A stretch of 64,000 nucleotides of DNA from Actinokineospora terrae (GTDB lineage: Bacteria; Actinomycetota; Actinomycetes; Mycobacteriales; Pseudonocardiaceae), in the NCBI RefSeq assembly GCF_900111175.1, contig NZ_FOGI01000009.1:344654-408653 (forward strand), given 5' to 3'. Each line of letters begins with the position of its first letter. Position 1 is the stretch's first letter. The notes under the pieces were generated by a model. That model had not been told where the DNA came from. It saw only the letters and a program-made list of their open reading frames with translations, and did no database searches. Of the stretch, positions 34,606 to 44,073 are shown piece after piece. Both the position numbers and the translations under genes were made by a program.

Positions 34606-34616
34606 TGTATTGGCTC

Positions 34617-36440
34617 TTAGCCCAACCGCTGCTTGAGCGACTCCAGCTCGTCGCGCAGCGGGGTCGGCAGCTTGTCGCCGATCTTGTCGAACCACTCCTC
34701 GATCAGCGGCAGCTCGGCGCGCCACTCCTCGGCCGAGACCTCGAGCGCGGCCTCGATGTCGGCGCGGTCACCGTCGACACCGTCCAGGTCGAGCTCGTCG
34801 GCGGTGGGCACCCAGCCGATCGGGGTCTCCCGCGCGGCCGCCTTGCCCTCGATGCGCTCGATGGCCCACTTGAGCACGCGGCTGTTCTCGCCGAACCCGG
34901 GCCACAGGAAGCGCTTGTCCTCGCCGCGGCGGAACCAGTTGACGTAGAAGATCTTCGGCAGCTTGGTCGCGTCCGCGCGCTTGCCGGTCTCGATCCAGTG
35001 GTTGAAGTAGTCACCGGCGTTGTAGCCGATGAACGGCAGCATCGCCATCGGGTCGCGGCGCACGACGCCGACCGCGCCGACCGCGGCCGCGGTGGTCTCG
35101 CTCGACAGCGTCGCACCCATGAAGGTGCCGTGCTGCCAGTCGCGGGACTCGGTCACCAGCGGGATGGTGGTGGCCCGGCGGCCGCCGAAGAAGATCGCCG
35201 AGATCGGCACGCCCTGCGGGTCGTCCCACTCGGCCGCCTTGGTGTCGCACTGGTCGATCGGGGTGCAGTAGCGCGAGTTCGGGTGCGCCGCCTTCTCCGT
35301 CGACTCAGGAGTCCAGTCGGCCTTCTTCCAGGAGGTGAGGTGCTCCGGCGCGTCGCCGATGCCCTCCCACCAGATGTCCCCGTCGTCGGTCAGCGCGACG
35401 TTGGTGAACAGCGAGTTGCCCTTGGCGATGGTGCGCATCGCGTTCGGGTTGGTGTGGTAGTCGGTGCCCGGCGCCACGCCGAAGAAGCCGTTCTCCGGGT
35501 TGACCGCGTAGAGGCGACCGTCCGCACCGAAGCGCATCCAGGCGATGTCGTCGCCGATGGTCTCGACCTTCCACCCGGGGATGGTCGGCTCGAGCATCGC
35601 GAGGTTGGTCTTGCCGCAGGCGCTGGGGAACGCGGCCGCGACGTAGTAGACCTTCTCCTCGGGCGAGGTCAGCTTGAGGATCAGCATGTGCTCGGCGAGC
35701 CAGCCCTCGTCGCGGCCGATGACCGAGGCGATGCGCAGCGAGTAGCACTTCTTGCCCAGCAGCGCGTTGCCGCCGTAGCCGGAGCCGTAGCTCCAGATGA
35801 GCCGCTCCTCCGGGAAGTGCACGATGTACTTGGTGTCGTTGCACGGCCACGCGACGTCGGCCTGGCCCGGCTCGAGCGGAGCGCCGATGGAGTGCAGCGC
35901 GGGCACGAAGTCGCGCTCGGTGCCGTCGGCGTCGATGAAGCGGTCCAGCGCCTTGGTGCCCATCCGGGTCATGATCTTCATCGAGACCACGACGTACTCG
36001 GAATCGGTGATCTCCACGCCCAGCATCGGGTTCTCCGCGGTGAGCGGGCCCATGCAGAACGGGATCACGTACATGGTGCGACCGCGCATCGACCCCCGGT
36101 AGAGCTCGGTGAGGGTCGACTTCATCTCCGCCGGGTCCATCCAGTTGTTGGTAGGACCGGCGTCGGCCTCGTCGACCGAGCAGATGTAGGTGCGCTCCTC
36201 GACCCGGGCGACGTCGTTCGGGTCGGAGGCCGCGTAGAACGAGTTCGGCTTCTTGTCCAGGCGGGTGAAAGTTCCCGCGTCGACCAGCTTGTCGGTGAGC
36301 CGGGTCCACTCTTCCTCGGACCCGTCGACCCAGACCACCTGCTCGGGGGCGGTCAGTTCAGCGACCTCGCGCACCCACGCCAGGAGTCGTTTGTGCGTCG
36401 TCGGTGCCTGGTCAACGCCAGGGATTGTCACTGCCGTCAT
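34617..36440 (-). CDS. pckG: phosphoenolpyruvate carboxykinase (GTP)
   Basis: 607 residues, the standard length for the GTP-dependent enzyme. Signature motifs: FPSACGKTNLAML (P-loop, with the catalytic Cys), VETIGDDIAWMRFGADGRLYAVNPENGFFGVAPGT, and VNWFRRGEDKRFLWPGFGENSRVLKW. It interconverts oxaloacetate and PEP with GTP/GDP, the entry step of gluconeogenesis. Monocistronic: a long upstream region and a strong terminator flank it. Confidence 0.97.
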   Translation of the reverse strand: MTAVTIPGVDQAPTTHKRLLAWVREVAELTAPEQVVWVDGSEEEWTRLTDKLVDAGTFTRLDKKPNSFYAASDPNDVARVEERTYICSVDEADAGPTNNWMDPAEMKSTLTELYRGSMRGRTMYVIPFCMGPLTAENPMLGVEITDSEYVVVSMKIMTRMGTKALDRFIDADGTERDFVPALHSIGAPLEPGQADVAWPCNDTKYIVHFPEERLIWSYGSGYGGNALLGKKCYSLRIASVIGRDEGWLAEHMLILKLTSPEEKVYYVAAAFPSACGKTNLAMLEPTIPGWKVETIGDDIAWMRFGADGRLYAVNPENGFFGVAPGTDYHTNPNAMRTIAKGNSLFTNVALTDDGDIWWEGIGDAPEHLTSWKKADWTPESTEKAAHPNSRYCTPIDQCDTKAAEWDDPQGVPISAIFFGGRRATTIPLVTESRDWQHGTFMGATLSSETTAAAVGAVGVVRRDPMAMLPFIGYNAGDYFNHWIETGKRADATKLPKIFYVNWFRRGEDKRFLWPGFGENSRVLKWAIERIEGKAAARETPIGWVPTADELDLDGVDGDRADIEAALEVSAEEWRAELPLIEEWFDKIGDKLPTPLRDELESLKQRLG

Positions 36441-36862
36441 CTCGCCTCGTCTCCTGACTGAACGCCGAAATGCCGATCAGGACACCACCGAGCTGACCGG
36501 GGACGGCGGCGTCCTAACCGAATGGCTGAGCCCCCGCCCATGTCGAGCGGGTGCGTGCCGTGAAGGAATGCATATGAGGCTAGCGGGGTGACGGCGAGGT
36601 AACCGATACCTTGCCTGTCGGTTCTCTCACAAGAACGATAAGGGAATCGATTCAGTACCCACTTGCGAGCCGCTCAATCAACCGATCGGACGTCCGGATA
36701 CCGGACAGTCGTGACCCACAGTGAGTTCGCACCCGGTTGACCTGGGCAAACGGGGCCGGAAAAGCAAGATCCCGGCACGCGTGGGCGCACCGGGATCTCA
36801 CCCAGCGTGGTCTGCGATCAGCGGGTGGGAATCATCTCGCCCGCTGGTCGTAACGCCGGGAC
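36441..36862. other. 422-bp intergenic region
   Basis: Lies between the pckG start and the stop of the acidic protein. It must contain the pckG promoter. It carries the terminator of the acidic-protein gene (36767-36798); I see no other structured element or gene. Confidence 0.4.
36767..36798 (-). terminator. terminator after the acidic calcium-repeat gene
   Basis: AGATCCCGG (36767-36775) pairs with CCGGGATCT (36790-36798); on the minus strand the stem is followed by TGCTTTTCC, a short T-rich run. Good candidate for the gene ending at 36863. Confidence 0.65.
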
Positions 36863-37585
36863 TCAGCCCTGCCAGTTGGCGTCCGAGCCGGAGGTCTTGC
36901 CTGCGGAGTCCGACTCGTAGGAGCCGTCGGCGTTGATGTGGCCGGTCTCGACGGTGCTCCACTCGTCCTCGCCGGTGTGCTGGGCCACGGTCACGTCGCC
37001 GTCGGCCTCGATGACGACGGCCTCGTCAGCGCCACCGTCACCGTCGCTGTCGGTGAAGACGTAGGTGTTGCCCTGGTCGTCGGTCACGACGGCGGTGTCG
37101 TTGGTGCCGTCACCGTCCGCGTCGTACTGCGCCTCGCCCGCGTCGACGTCACCGGACTTGGTGTCGACGGTGATGTTGTCGCCGGAGCCACCGGCGTGCG
37201 CCGGGGTGGCGGCGTCGTCGTCGCTGCCGGACTTGGCACCGCCGTGCTCGTCCGCGCCGTCGCCGCCGGGGGCCTCGACGGAACCGGTGTTGGCCTCGGT
37301 CCACTCGCCGGAGGCCTCGTCGTACTCGGCGGCCGCGAGCACGTTGCCCTGCTCGTCGAGCTGGATCGCGGTGTCGGCGGTGCCGTCGCCGTCGGTGTCG
37401 GCGAAGGCGACGTAGCCCTCTTCGGTCTGCACGACCGCGGTGTCGTTGTCACCGTCCTGGTCGTAGTCGAAGTTCTCCTGAACCTCGTACTCCTCGCCAC
37501 CGACCTCGACGGTCAACTCGTCGTGGCCCGCGTCGGCCGTGGTGTCGGTCGCGGTGTCGTCGGCGCCGGTCTCGTCAACGTACAC
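36863..37585 (-). CDS. acidic protein with calcium-binding-type repeats (DUF6802-like)
   Basis: 240 residues, extremely acidic, from GTG 37585. Four DxDGDGxxD-type loops are visible (DYDQDGDNDT, DTDGDGTADT, DADGDGTNDT and DSDGDGGADE), each followed by a short hydrophobic beta segment such as AVVQTEEGYVAF or AVVTDDQGNTYVF. Such loops bind calcium in EF-hand-like or thrombospondin-type-3 repeats. There is no signal peptide. Proteins of this kind in Pseudonocardiaceae are, I believe, grouped as DUF6802. It lies 99 bp downstream of the dynamin operon on the same strand and may be transcribed with it. Confidence 0.65.
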   Translation of the reverse strand: MYVDETGADDTATDTTADAGHDELTVEVGGEEYEVQENFDYDQDGDNDTAVVQTEEGYVAFADTDGDGTADTAIQLDEQGNVLAAAEYDEASGEWTEANTGSVEAPGGDGADEHGGAKSGSDDDAATPAHAGGSGDNITVDTKSGDVDAGEAQYDADGDGTNDTAVVTDDQGNTYVFTDSDGDGGADEAVVIEADGDVTVAQHTGEDEWSTVETGHINADGSYESDSAGKTSGSDANWQG

Positions 37586-37684
37586 GGGTAGCCCCCTCTG
37601 GCTGATCCCTTGGCGGGATGCTCAATGGCTTGTTGTTGGCGGTATGACTGACGCTTCGTCCCGCTGGTTCCCGCCGTTACGCGG

Positions 37685-39514
37685 TTAGTTCTTGTCGCGA
37701 ACGGACCGGATACCGGCAAGGAGCCGCTCCGCCCGTTCTCGCCCGGCGACCACGTCTGTCAGGCGCTTGTTTACCACGGTCACGCGCTTCTGCCGCTCGC
37801 TCACGTCAAGTCGTAATGCTTTGTCGACCTCGCGCAGCTGCTCCTCGATCCCGCTGATCCGCTTGCCGAGCGCCTCGTCGAGGGCAAGGGAGAGCTGGGA
37901 TTCCGCGTCGATCAACTGCTCGGACACCAACTGGTCCAATGTGGACCGGGCATCGGCGATGGAGTCGTTGAGCCACAGCTTCATGTGCTGCTTGTCCGCG
38001 GTGTGCTTGCGGGTGCGCGCGATCCACCACCCGGCGCCAAGGCCGATGACGATGGTGGGCACCAACAGGATCGGCGCCGCGATCGCGCCTGCCAGCGGGA
38101 TGACCGCCATCTTGCCCGCGCCGATGCCGCCGGAGACGCCCATGAACACCAGCAGCTTGTCCTCGGCGGTCGGCAGCCGCTTCTCCGCCGCGCGCAGCAC
38201 CACCTGCGAGGTTCCGGCGCGGGCGAACTGGCCGCGGATCACCTCCAGCTCGTCGGCGCTGAACAGTTCACTGAGGACGGAGTCGGCCACCTGGTTGAGC
38301 CTGCCGCCCACCGACTCCGACACCTTGCCGCTGACCATCTGCATGGCGGCGTCGACGTGCGCGGGCAGCCCCCTGAGCTGGTCGCGGTCGGCGGCGTCGA
38401 TGGCCTGGCGGAACCAGGACTGCAGGTCGCGCATCTGGCGGCTGACCTCGTGCGCGTTCTCCAGCCGGGCGCGCTGCACCTCGCTGCGCAGCTTGACCTG
38501 CCAGCCCCTGGTCGACGATCGGCGCTCCGCGGTCAGCTCGTCCTTGCGGGCGCGCAACGCCTCCGCCTCCGCCTCACCGGTGGTCAGCGCGCGGCGCTCG
38601 TTCTCCAGGGTCACCTTCAGCTCACCGAGCGCGGACGACAGCGCACGCAGGGTGTTGGCCTCGCCGAGCATCGCGGAGCGGCCGACCAGCAAGCCCTGCA
38701 ACGACTCCACGAGTTCGGCGATGCCGGAGCGCTCCTTGAGCATCGCCGCGGCCTCGGGGGTGGGCGCCTTGCCCGCCAGCTCGAACATGCGCGAGGAGAC
38801 CGGGTGGAAGGTGGCGTCCTTGAACCGCGGTGCGTGTTCTGCCAACAGGGCTTGGTTCGCCTCGAGGACTTGCCGCCAGCCGCGGTAGGCATCCACTTTG
38901 GACAGGACGAAGACCACGGTCTCCACCCGGTCGCCGACGCCTGCCAGGAACGACAGCTCGCCCACGGTGAACGGGGCCGAGGCGTCCACGACGAACAGCA
39001 GCGCGGTGGCCGACGCGGCCGCCTCGATCGCCAGCTCGCCGTGCGCCGAGTCGAGCCCGCCGACGCCGGGGGTGTCCACGACGACCAGCTTCTCCAGCAG
39101 CGGCACCGGACCGTCGACCTCGACGTAGCGCGGTGGCAGCTCGCCGTCGGGCAGCTCGTGCGCCGCCGACACCCAGTTGACCAGCTCGGCGATGTCCACC
39201 GGCACCGGCGCGAGCTGCCCCGGGTAGCAGGCGCGCGCCTCCCACTGCTCCGCGTGGCCGAACACCAGGTAGGTCGCGGTGGCCACGTCGGCGTCCACAG
39301 GGGACAGGCCAGGCGTGTCGATCATGGCGTTGACCAGGGAGCTCTTCCCCCGGTTCGTCTCGCCGACGACCACGACCGACGGCTTCTTGCGCCTGCGCGC
39401 GCGGACCTGCTCCACCCACTGCGCCGACTCGGGCGCGGCCTCGCGGAGCAGGGTGAGCAGCTGCTCCCTGGTCTGGGCGACCTGCTTGGGCAGCGAGACC
39501 TTGGGCTGGGTCAT
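37685..39514 (-). CDS. dynamin-like GTPase A
   Basis: 609 residues from ATG 39514 (ATGA overlap with the GrpE-like stop); the open frame extends upstream only as a shadow. GTPase motifs: P-loop GETNRGKSS (51-59), DTPGVGG (G3), LSKVD (G4). Long helical stalk regions follow, with a hydrophobic hairpin (about 470-505, APILLVPTIVIGLGAGWWIA) that would insert into membrane. Bacterial dynamin-like proteins of actinobacteria (IniA/IniC, DynA/DynB) act in pairs on membranes, in cell-wall stress response or division septum formation. Its partner is encoded at 40096-41682. Confidence 0.85.
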   Translation of the reverse strand: MTQPKVSLPKQVAQTREQLLTLLREAAPESAQWVEQVRARRRKKPSVVVVGETNRGKSSLVNAMIDTPGLSPVDADVATATYLVFGHAEQWEARACYPGQLAPVPVDIAELVNWVSAAHELPDGELPPRYVEVDGPVPLLEKLVVVDTPGVGGLDSAHGELAIEAAASATALLFVVDASAPFTVGELSFLAGVGDRVETVVFVLSKVDAYRGWRQVLEANQALLAEHAPRFKDATFHPVSSRMFELAGKAPTPEAAAMLKERSGIAELVESLQGLLVGRSAMLGEANTLRALSSALGELKVTLENERRALTTGEAEAEALRARKDELTAERRSSTRGWQVKLRSEVQRARLENAHEVSRQMRDLQSWFRQAIDAADRDQLRGLPAHVDAAMQMVSGKVSESVGGRLNQVADSVLSELFSADELEVIRGQFARAGTSQVVLRAAEKRLPTAEDKLLVFMGVSGGIGAGKMAVIPLAGAIAAPILLVPTIVIGLGAGWWIARTRKHTADKQHMKLWLNDSIADARSTLDQLVSEQLIDAESQLSLALDEALGKRISGIEEQLREVDKALRLDVSERQKRVTVVNKRLTDVVAGRERAERLLAGIRSVRDKN

Positions 39515-40008
39515 GCGCTGCCGACCCGGCCGGTGTAGACGGTGACGATCGGCGGCCGCAGCAGCTGGCCGCGGTCGCTGAACCCGACCACCTCGGTCTC
39601 GGCGACGGTGCCCTGCAGCGCGGCGTCCTCGGTGACGAGCGTGCCGCCCGCCTCGTGGAACGCCGGGTCGAACCGGTCGCCGTCCGGGCGCACCGCCCGC
39701 ACCCCGACCGCGGCCAGCCCCTCCTCGATCCGTTCGGCCACCCCGGAACTGCGCGCCCGGTCGTGTGCGTACAGGCACAGCGACACCAGCGACAGCCGCT
39801 CGGCGATGGCCTGGTCGTAGACCTCCGGCGCGATGCTCACCAGCGCGGGCTCCACCCGGAAGTCGTCGCTGAGCTCCTCCTGCGGCACTGCTTCCCCCTC
39901 CTGCTCGACGACCCGGTCCGGCTCGCGGTCGACCTCGGCGATCACCGCGGCCCTGACCTCGATCGTCGAGTCCTCGTCCTTGCGCTTGTTCTTGAACCAG
40001 GAAGCCAT
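39511..40008 (-). CDS. GrpE-like nucleotide exchange factor in a dynamin operon
   Basis: 165 residues from ATG 40008 (GTG 40017 possible). The C-terminal half carries the GrpE head pattern: RPDGDRFDPAFHEAGG, VAETEVVGFSDRGQLLRPPIVTVY. The N-terminal part is acidic and lacks the long coiled coil of true GrpE. No dnaK is beside it. It lies between two dynamin-like GTPase genes and overlaps the second by four bases, so it is probably a specialised adaptor of the GTPase pair rather than the housekeeping GrpE. Confidence 0.75.
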   Translation of the reverse strand: MASWFKNKRKDEDSTIEVRAAVIAEVDREPDRVVEQEGEAVPQEELSDDFRVEPALVSIAPEVYDQAIAERLSLVSLCLYAHDRARSSGVAERIEEGLAAVGVRAVRPDGDRFDPAFHEAGGTLVTEDAALQGTVAETEVVGFSDRGQLLRPPIVTVYTGRVGSA

Positions 40009-40095
40009 CCGCCTCACCCAGCCTGTCGGCGCCCGTGTGCCGCCGAATCGTATAGCCGGCCGCGCCGCGGGCAGCGGCGTTCGCGCACAGCGGGA

Positions 40096-41682
40096 TCAGC
40101 TCGCGGTCTGGGCCTTGAGCTGCTGCCAGATCAGGAAGTACGCGCGGTGCACCACGTGCGCCACCCGGCTCTGCGCCGGGGTCGCGCCGAAGGACGCGAA
40201 GGAGCGCCACCACCCCGCGCGTTCGAGCGCGTACGCGGCGAGTTCGTTGTGCGGGCGGCCTTTCATGCCCAGCTGCTCGCCGACGTCGGCGTTGCTGCCG
40301 ACCCGCAGCACCTCCTCGCCGAGGTCGTCGGGCATGTCGACCGCGCCGGAGGTGACCAGGGTCAGCGCCTCGAGCAGGCGCAACTGGTGGGCCTCGGGCT
40401 TGGCGAGCAGGACCTCGATGGCGTCGTGCACGCGCTGGCGCTCACCCGGGTCACCGGAGGCGTGGGCGAGCGCGGTGACCGACGCGAGCGCGGCGGCGGC
40501 CTTGATGCCGTCGGCGCGGGCGCGGAACACCGCGTCCAACCTGGACCGGACCCCGGCCAGACCGGAGGCGTCGAGCAGGGAGCGGCGCAGCGCGCCCGCG
40601 GTGAGGTCCGGGTCGGCGCGCAGCGCGTCGACGGCGTGGCGGATGCCGAACAGGTCCAGCTTCTCCAGCAGGCGCACCCTGGTGCCGGTCGGCACGTCGC
40701 ACTCCCACGAGGTGAAGATGTCCGCCGAGATCAGCATCGTCTCCCAGACCGCGTCGTCGAGGCGGGCCAGCAGCCGCAGCGCGTCGGCGTCGGCCGAGGT
40801 GAACCCGCCGGACTCGGCCGACTCGGCGATCAGGCCGATCACCGGGATCACGTCGGCGACCCTGGGCTTGAGGGTGGCCGCCTGCTTCTCGGCCAGCAGC
40901 GTCGCGGCCTTCCACACGTCGCCGTCGCTGCCGGTGACCGACTCCGGGGTGATGGTGTCGGCCTTGTTCAGCACGGCGATGGCGTTGACCGGACCGGCCT
41001 CGCGGCTGGCGGTCGCGGCGGTGAACGCGGCCAGCGCCTGCTGGTCGTCGGCCCGCACGCCCTGGGTCACCACGTAGAGGACGGCCTCGGCACCGGCCAC
41101 CGCGTTGCGGGAGGTGTCGTCGAGCTCGTCGTCGCCGTCGTCCTCGACCTCCTCGCCGTCCTCCTTGCGGTGCTTGGCCGCGCCGAGCAGCAGTTCGGTG
41201 CGCTTCACCGAGGCCAGGTCGAGCGACCCGAGGCCGGGGGTGTCGATCACGGTCAGGTCCCGCAGCACCGCGTTGGTCAGGTAGGCCTCCAGGTGCGAGA
41301 CCTTGTCGAAGTCCACCTCCAGGTCGGCCGGGATCATGCCGCCGACCTCGAACGGCAGGACCTGCTTGGTGCCGTCGAAGAACACCAGCTCCACCCGGTC
41401 GACCGTGCCGTACTGGAACCGGGTGACCAGCCGAGTGCACTCCCCGACGTCGGTCGGCGCGATCCGTCGCCCGATCAGGGCGTTGACCAGCGTGGACTTC
41501 CCCGACTTGATCCGGCCTGCCACCGCGACCTGCAGCGGGGCGGACAGCCTGCGCAGCACCTCCCGGAACCCGGCCGCGGTGCGCGCGGACACCTGCGGCT
41601 GCAGCCGCTGGCACAGGTTGGCCACCGACGCCGACAACGGTCCGGCGAGGTGCTGCTGCTCGGTCGCGCTCGACAAACCCAC
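40096..41682 (-). CDS. dynamin-like GTPase B
   Basis: 528 residues from GTG 41682. P-loop GRIKSGKST (56-64), DTPGLGSLD (G3), LNKADT (G4). Between G3 and G4 is an acidic insertion rich in Glu/Asp (GEEVEDDGDDELDD). No obvious hydrophobic hairpin, so it probably reaches the membrane through the partner encoded at 37685-39514, as in other two-component bacterial dynamins. It is the first gene of the three-gene operon and is divergent from the two-component system. Confidence 0.85.
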   Translation of the reverse strand: MGLSSATEQQHLAGPLSASVANLCQRLQPQVSARTAAGFREVLRRLSAPLQVAVAGRIKSGKSTLVNALIGRRIAPTDVGECTRLVTRFQYGTVDRVELVFFDGTKQVLPFEVGGMIPADLEVDFDKVSHLEAYLTNAVLRDLTVIDTPGLGSLDLASVKRTELLLGAAKHRKEDGEEVEDDGDDELDDTSRNAVAGAEAVLYVVTQGVRADDQQALAAFTAATASREAGPVNAIAVLNKADTITPESVTGSDGDVWKAATLLAEKQAATLKPRVADVIPVIGLIAESAESGGFTSADADALRLLARLDDAVWETMLISADIFTSWECDVPTGTRVRLLEKLDLFGIRHAVDALRADPDLTAGALRRSLLDASGLAGVRSRLDAVFRARADGIKAAAALASVTALAHASGDPGERQRVHDAIEVLLAKPEAHQLRLLEALTLVTSGAVDMPDDLGEEVLRVGSNADVGEQLGMKGRPHNELAAYALERAGWWRSFASFGATPAQSRVAHVVHRAYFLIWQQLKAQTAS

Positions 41683-41805
41683 TCCTCACCCAGTACGCCC
41701 CGCGAATCGTGCCATGCGCGCACCGCCGCCGTCCGCGAACTCCTCGCTCAGCCTGCGGGCGGAGACCACGATGCGACGCCGGGCTGACGCGACCGGCAAC
41801 CGGCT

Positions 41806-43005
41806 GTGCCTACTCTCGTCACCGTGCGGAGGCTCAGTCTGTGGATGAAGGCGCACCCGATGGCGGGTGACGTCATCATCGCCGCGATGCTGGCGGCCCT
41901 GGAGTCGATCTCGCTGTTCGCCCACGTCGGCGGGGTGCACCCGGTGGCCTACTGGCTGGTCGGCCTGGGTCTGCTCGGTCCGCTGGTGATCCGCAGGCGC
42001 GACCCGCTGCTCGCGGCGTACCTCATCCTCGCGGCGGGCTTCGGGCAACTGCTCACGCACGGGCCGAGCGCGGACGGGGTGGACGTCAGGATCCGGGTGG
42101 GCGACATCGCGCTCGGCATCGCGCTCTACACGACCGTCGCCTACGTCGGCCGCAGGCAGGGCGCGCTGTACGTCGTGTGGCTGACCATCGGCACCGCGGC
42201 CTGGGCGTCGTGGCGGATGGACCTGCCGCAGTCGATCCTGCCGACCCTGGTGATCGTGGTGATCTTCGCGTTCTGCTGGGTGCTCGGCGAGTTCTCCGGC
42301 GCCAGGCGGGCTTACCACCTGGAGGTCGAGCGGCGGCTCGCGCTGCTGGAGACTGAACGCGACCAGCAGGCCAGGATCGCGGTCGGCCAGGAACGGGCCC
42401 GCATCGCGCGCGAACTGCACGACGTGGTGGCGCACGCGGTGAGCGTGATCGTGGTGCACGCCGACGGCGCCGCCTACGCGGTGCGCTCGAAACCCGAGGT
42501 GGCCGAGCGGGCCATCCACACCATCTCCGCCACCGGCCGCGAGGCGCTGACCGAGCTGCGCCGCCTGCTCGGGGTGCTGCGCAGCGACGAGGGCGAGACC
42601 GACCGCACCCCGCAGCCGGGCACCCAGTCCATCTCGGACCTGGCCGAGCGGGTGCGCGCCACCGGCGTCCCGGTGCGCCTCGACCTGACCGGCGAGCTGG
42701 ACGACCTGCCAGCCGGTGTCGGCCTCGGCATCTACCGGATCGTGCAGGAAGCGCTGACGAACACGATCAAGCACGCCGGTCCCGGCGCGAAGGCCGCGGT
42801 GCAGGTCCGCCGGGTCGGCGACCGGGTCGAGCTGGACATCAGCGACATCGGCCCCGGCATCCCCCGGCACGGGCTGACCGCGGGCGGCAACGGCCTCATC
42901 GGCATGCGCGAACGCGCCAACGTCTTCGGCGGCACCCTGCAAGCGGGGCCGCACGCCGACGGCGGCTGGCGGGTGCGCGCGGTGCTGCCGGTGACCACCG
43001 CGTAG
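41806..43005 (+). CDS. NarL-type sensor histidine kinase
   Basis: 399 residues from GTG 41806 (GTG 41824 also possible). About five membrane helices in the first 165 residues with little extracytoplasmic sequence, so an intramembrane signal is likely. The HisKA_3 domain has the phosphorylated His 205 in IARELHDVVAHAVS, and the ATPase domain has EALTNTIKHA and GNGLIGMRERANVFGG. The downstream regulator gene begins 12 bases later. Actinobacterial kinases of this subfamily often control neighbouring ABC-2 exporters. Confidence 0.9.
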   Translation: MPTLVTVRRLSLWMKAHPMAGDVIIAAMLAALESISLFAHVGGVHPVAYWLVGLGLLGPLVIRRRDPLLAAYLILAAGFGQLLTHGPSADGVDVRIRVGDIALGIALYTTVAYVGRRQGALYVVWLTIGTAAWASWRMDLPQSILPTLVIVVIFAFCWVLGEFSGARRAYHLEVERRLALLETERDQQARIAVGQERARIARELHDVVAHAVSVIVVHADGAAYAVRSKPEVAERAIHTISATGREALTELRRLLGVLRSDEGETDRTPQPGTQSISDLAERVRATGVPVRLDLTGELDDLPAGVGLGIYRIVQEALTNTIKHAGPGAKAAVQVRRVGDRVELDISDIGPGIPRHGLTAGGNGLIGMRERANVFGGTLQAGPHADGGWRVRAVLPVTTA

Positions 43006-43017
43006 GGGAGGGCTACC

Positions 43018-43683
43018 TTGGGCCGCGTGATCAGGGTTGTGCTGGTGGACGACCAGGAGCTGATGCGGGTCGGGTTCCGCATGGTGCTCGGCGCGCAGGA
43101 GGACATGGAGGTCGTCGGCGAGGCAGGCGACGGCAGGGCGGCGATCGACCTGGCCGACAAGCTGCGCCCCGACGTCGTGCTGATGGACGTCCGGATGCCG
43201 GTGCTCGACGGCGTCGAGGCCACCAAGGTCATCACCGAGGCGGGCACCTCGAAGGTCCTGGTGATGACCACCTTCGACCTCGACGAGTACGCCCTCTCCG
43301 CACTGCGCAACGGCGCCAGCGGCTTCCTGCTCAAGGACACCCCGCCCGACGCCCTGGTCTCCGCCCTGCGCTCGGTCGCCAGCGGCGACGCCGTGGTCTC
43401 CCCGAGCGTCACCCGCCGCCTCCTCGACCGCTTCCTCGGCCCCGGCGGCGGCGAACTCCGCGACGCCTCGATGCTCGACGTGCTGACCGAGCGCGAGCGC
43501 GAGGTCCTGGTGCTGATGGCCCAGGGCCTGTCCAACACCGAGATCGCCCGCAAGCTCTTCCTCTCCGAAGCCACCGTCAAAACCCACGTCGGCCGCGTCC
43601 TGTCCAAACTGGAACTCCGCGACCGCGTCCAAGCCGTGGTCCTCGCCTACGAAACCGGCCTGGTCCGCCCCGGCGACGTCTGA
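43018..43683 (+). CDS. NarL/LuxR-type response regulator
   Basis: 221 residues. The receiver domain has Asp 11-Asp 12 and the phospho-acceptor Asp 57 in LMDVRMP; the C-terminal LuxR-type helix-turn-helix is LTEREREVLVLMAQGLSNTEIARKLFLSEATVKTHVGRVL. Start: TTG 43018 has the best-spaced ribosome site (GGGGAGGG, about six bases away); GTG 43027 would give the commoner N-terminus MIRVVLVDD. Partner of the kinase just upstream. Its targets may include the ABC-2 cassettes 2 kb downstream, which is inference. Confidence 0.92.
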   Translation: MGRVIRVVLVDDQELMRVGFRMVLGAQEDMEVVGEAGDGRAAIDLADKLRPDVVLMDVRMPVLDGVEATKVITEAGTSKVLVMTTFDLDEYALSALRNGASGFLLKDTPPDALVSALRSVASGDAVVSPSVTRRLLDRFLGPGGGELRDASMLDVLTEREREVLVLMAQGLSNTEIARKLFLSEATVKTHVGRVLSKLELRDRVQAVVLAYETGLVRPGDV

Positions 43684-44073
43684 CCCCCGGCCCAGCCCTG
43701 GCCCCTCGCCGAGCCCAGACCTGCCACGGCCGCAGCCCCACCCGACTTCCCCCGAGCCTCGGGCTCGGCCCCGAGCCCACCCCGGCCCGCGGCCCCAGCC
43801 ACCTTCCGGCCGCCGTTCCGGAGGCCCTCCCCGCCTACCCCAGCCCCCACCCTCTCCGGGGGGCGGCCCCGGCTCCATTCTATCGGGCCACGGTTGCAGG
43901 GCCAGGGGGTTGGCGTGAGCTGTGGACAAGTCGGGTGTTGTGGATGGACAAACGCGCAGGTCGGGGGATCGGGCTCGGGTGGCGGCGGGCGAGGTTCAGC
44001 CGAACGGGGCATGGACTGGGGTTGGGCACGGGGTGGTTGAGGCCTCAAGGCCGGGGCGATCAGAGTGTGCGGC
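43684..44073. other. 390-bp intergenic region, C-rich
   Basis: The first 200 bases are very C-rich on the plus strand and low in complexity. A small hairpin (CCGAGCC-TCG-GGCTCGG, 43752-43768) may terminate the two-component operon. A consensus DnaA box (TGTGGACAA) lies at 43921-43929. No gene supported. Confidence 0.4.
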
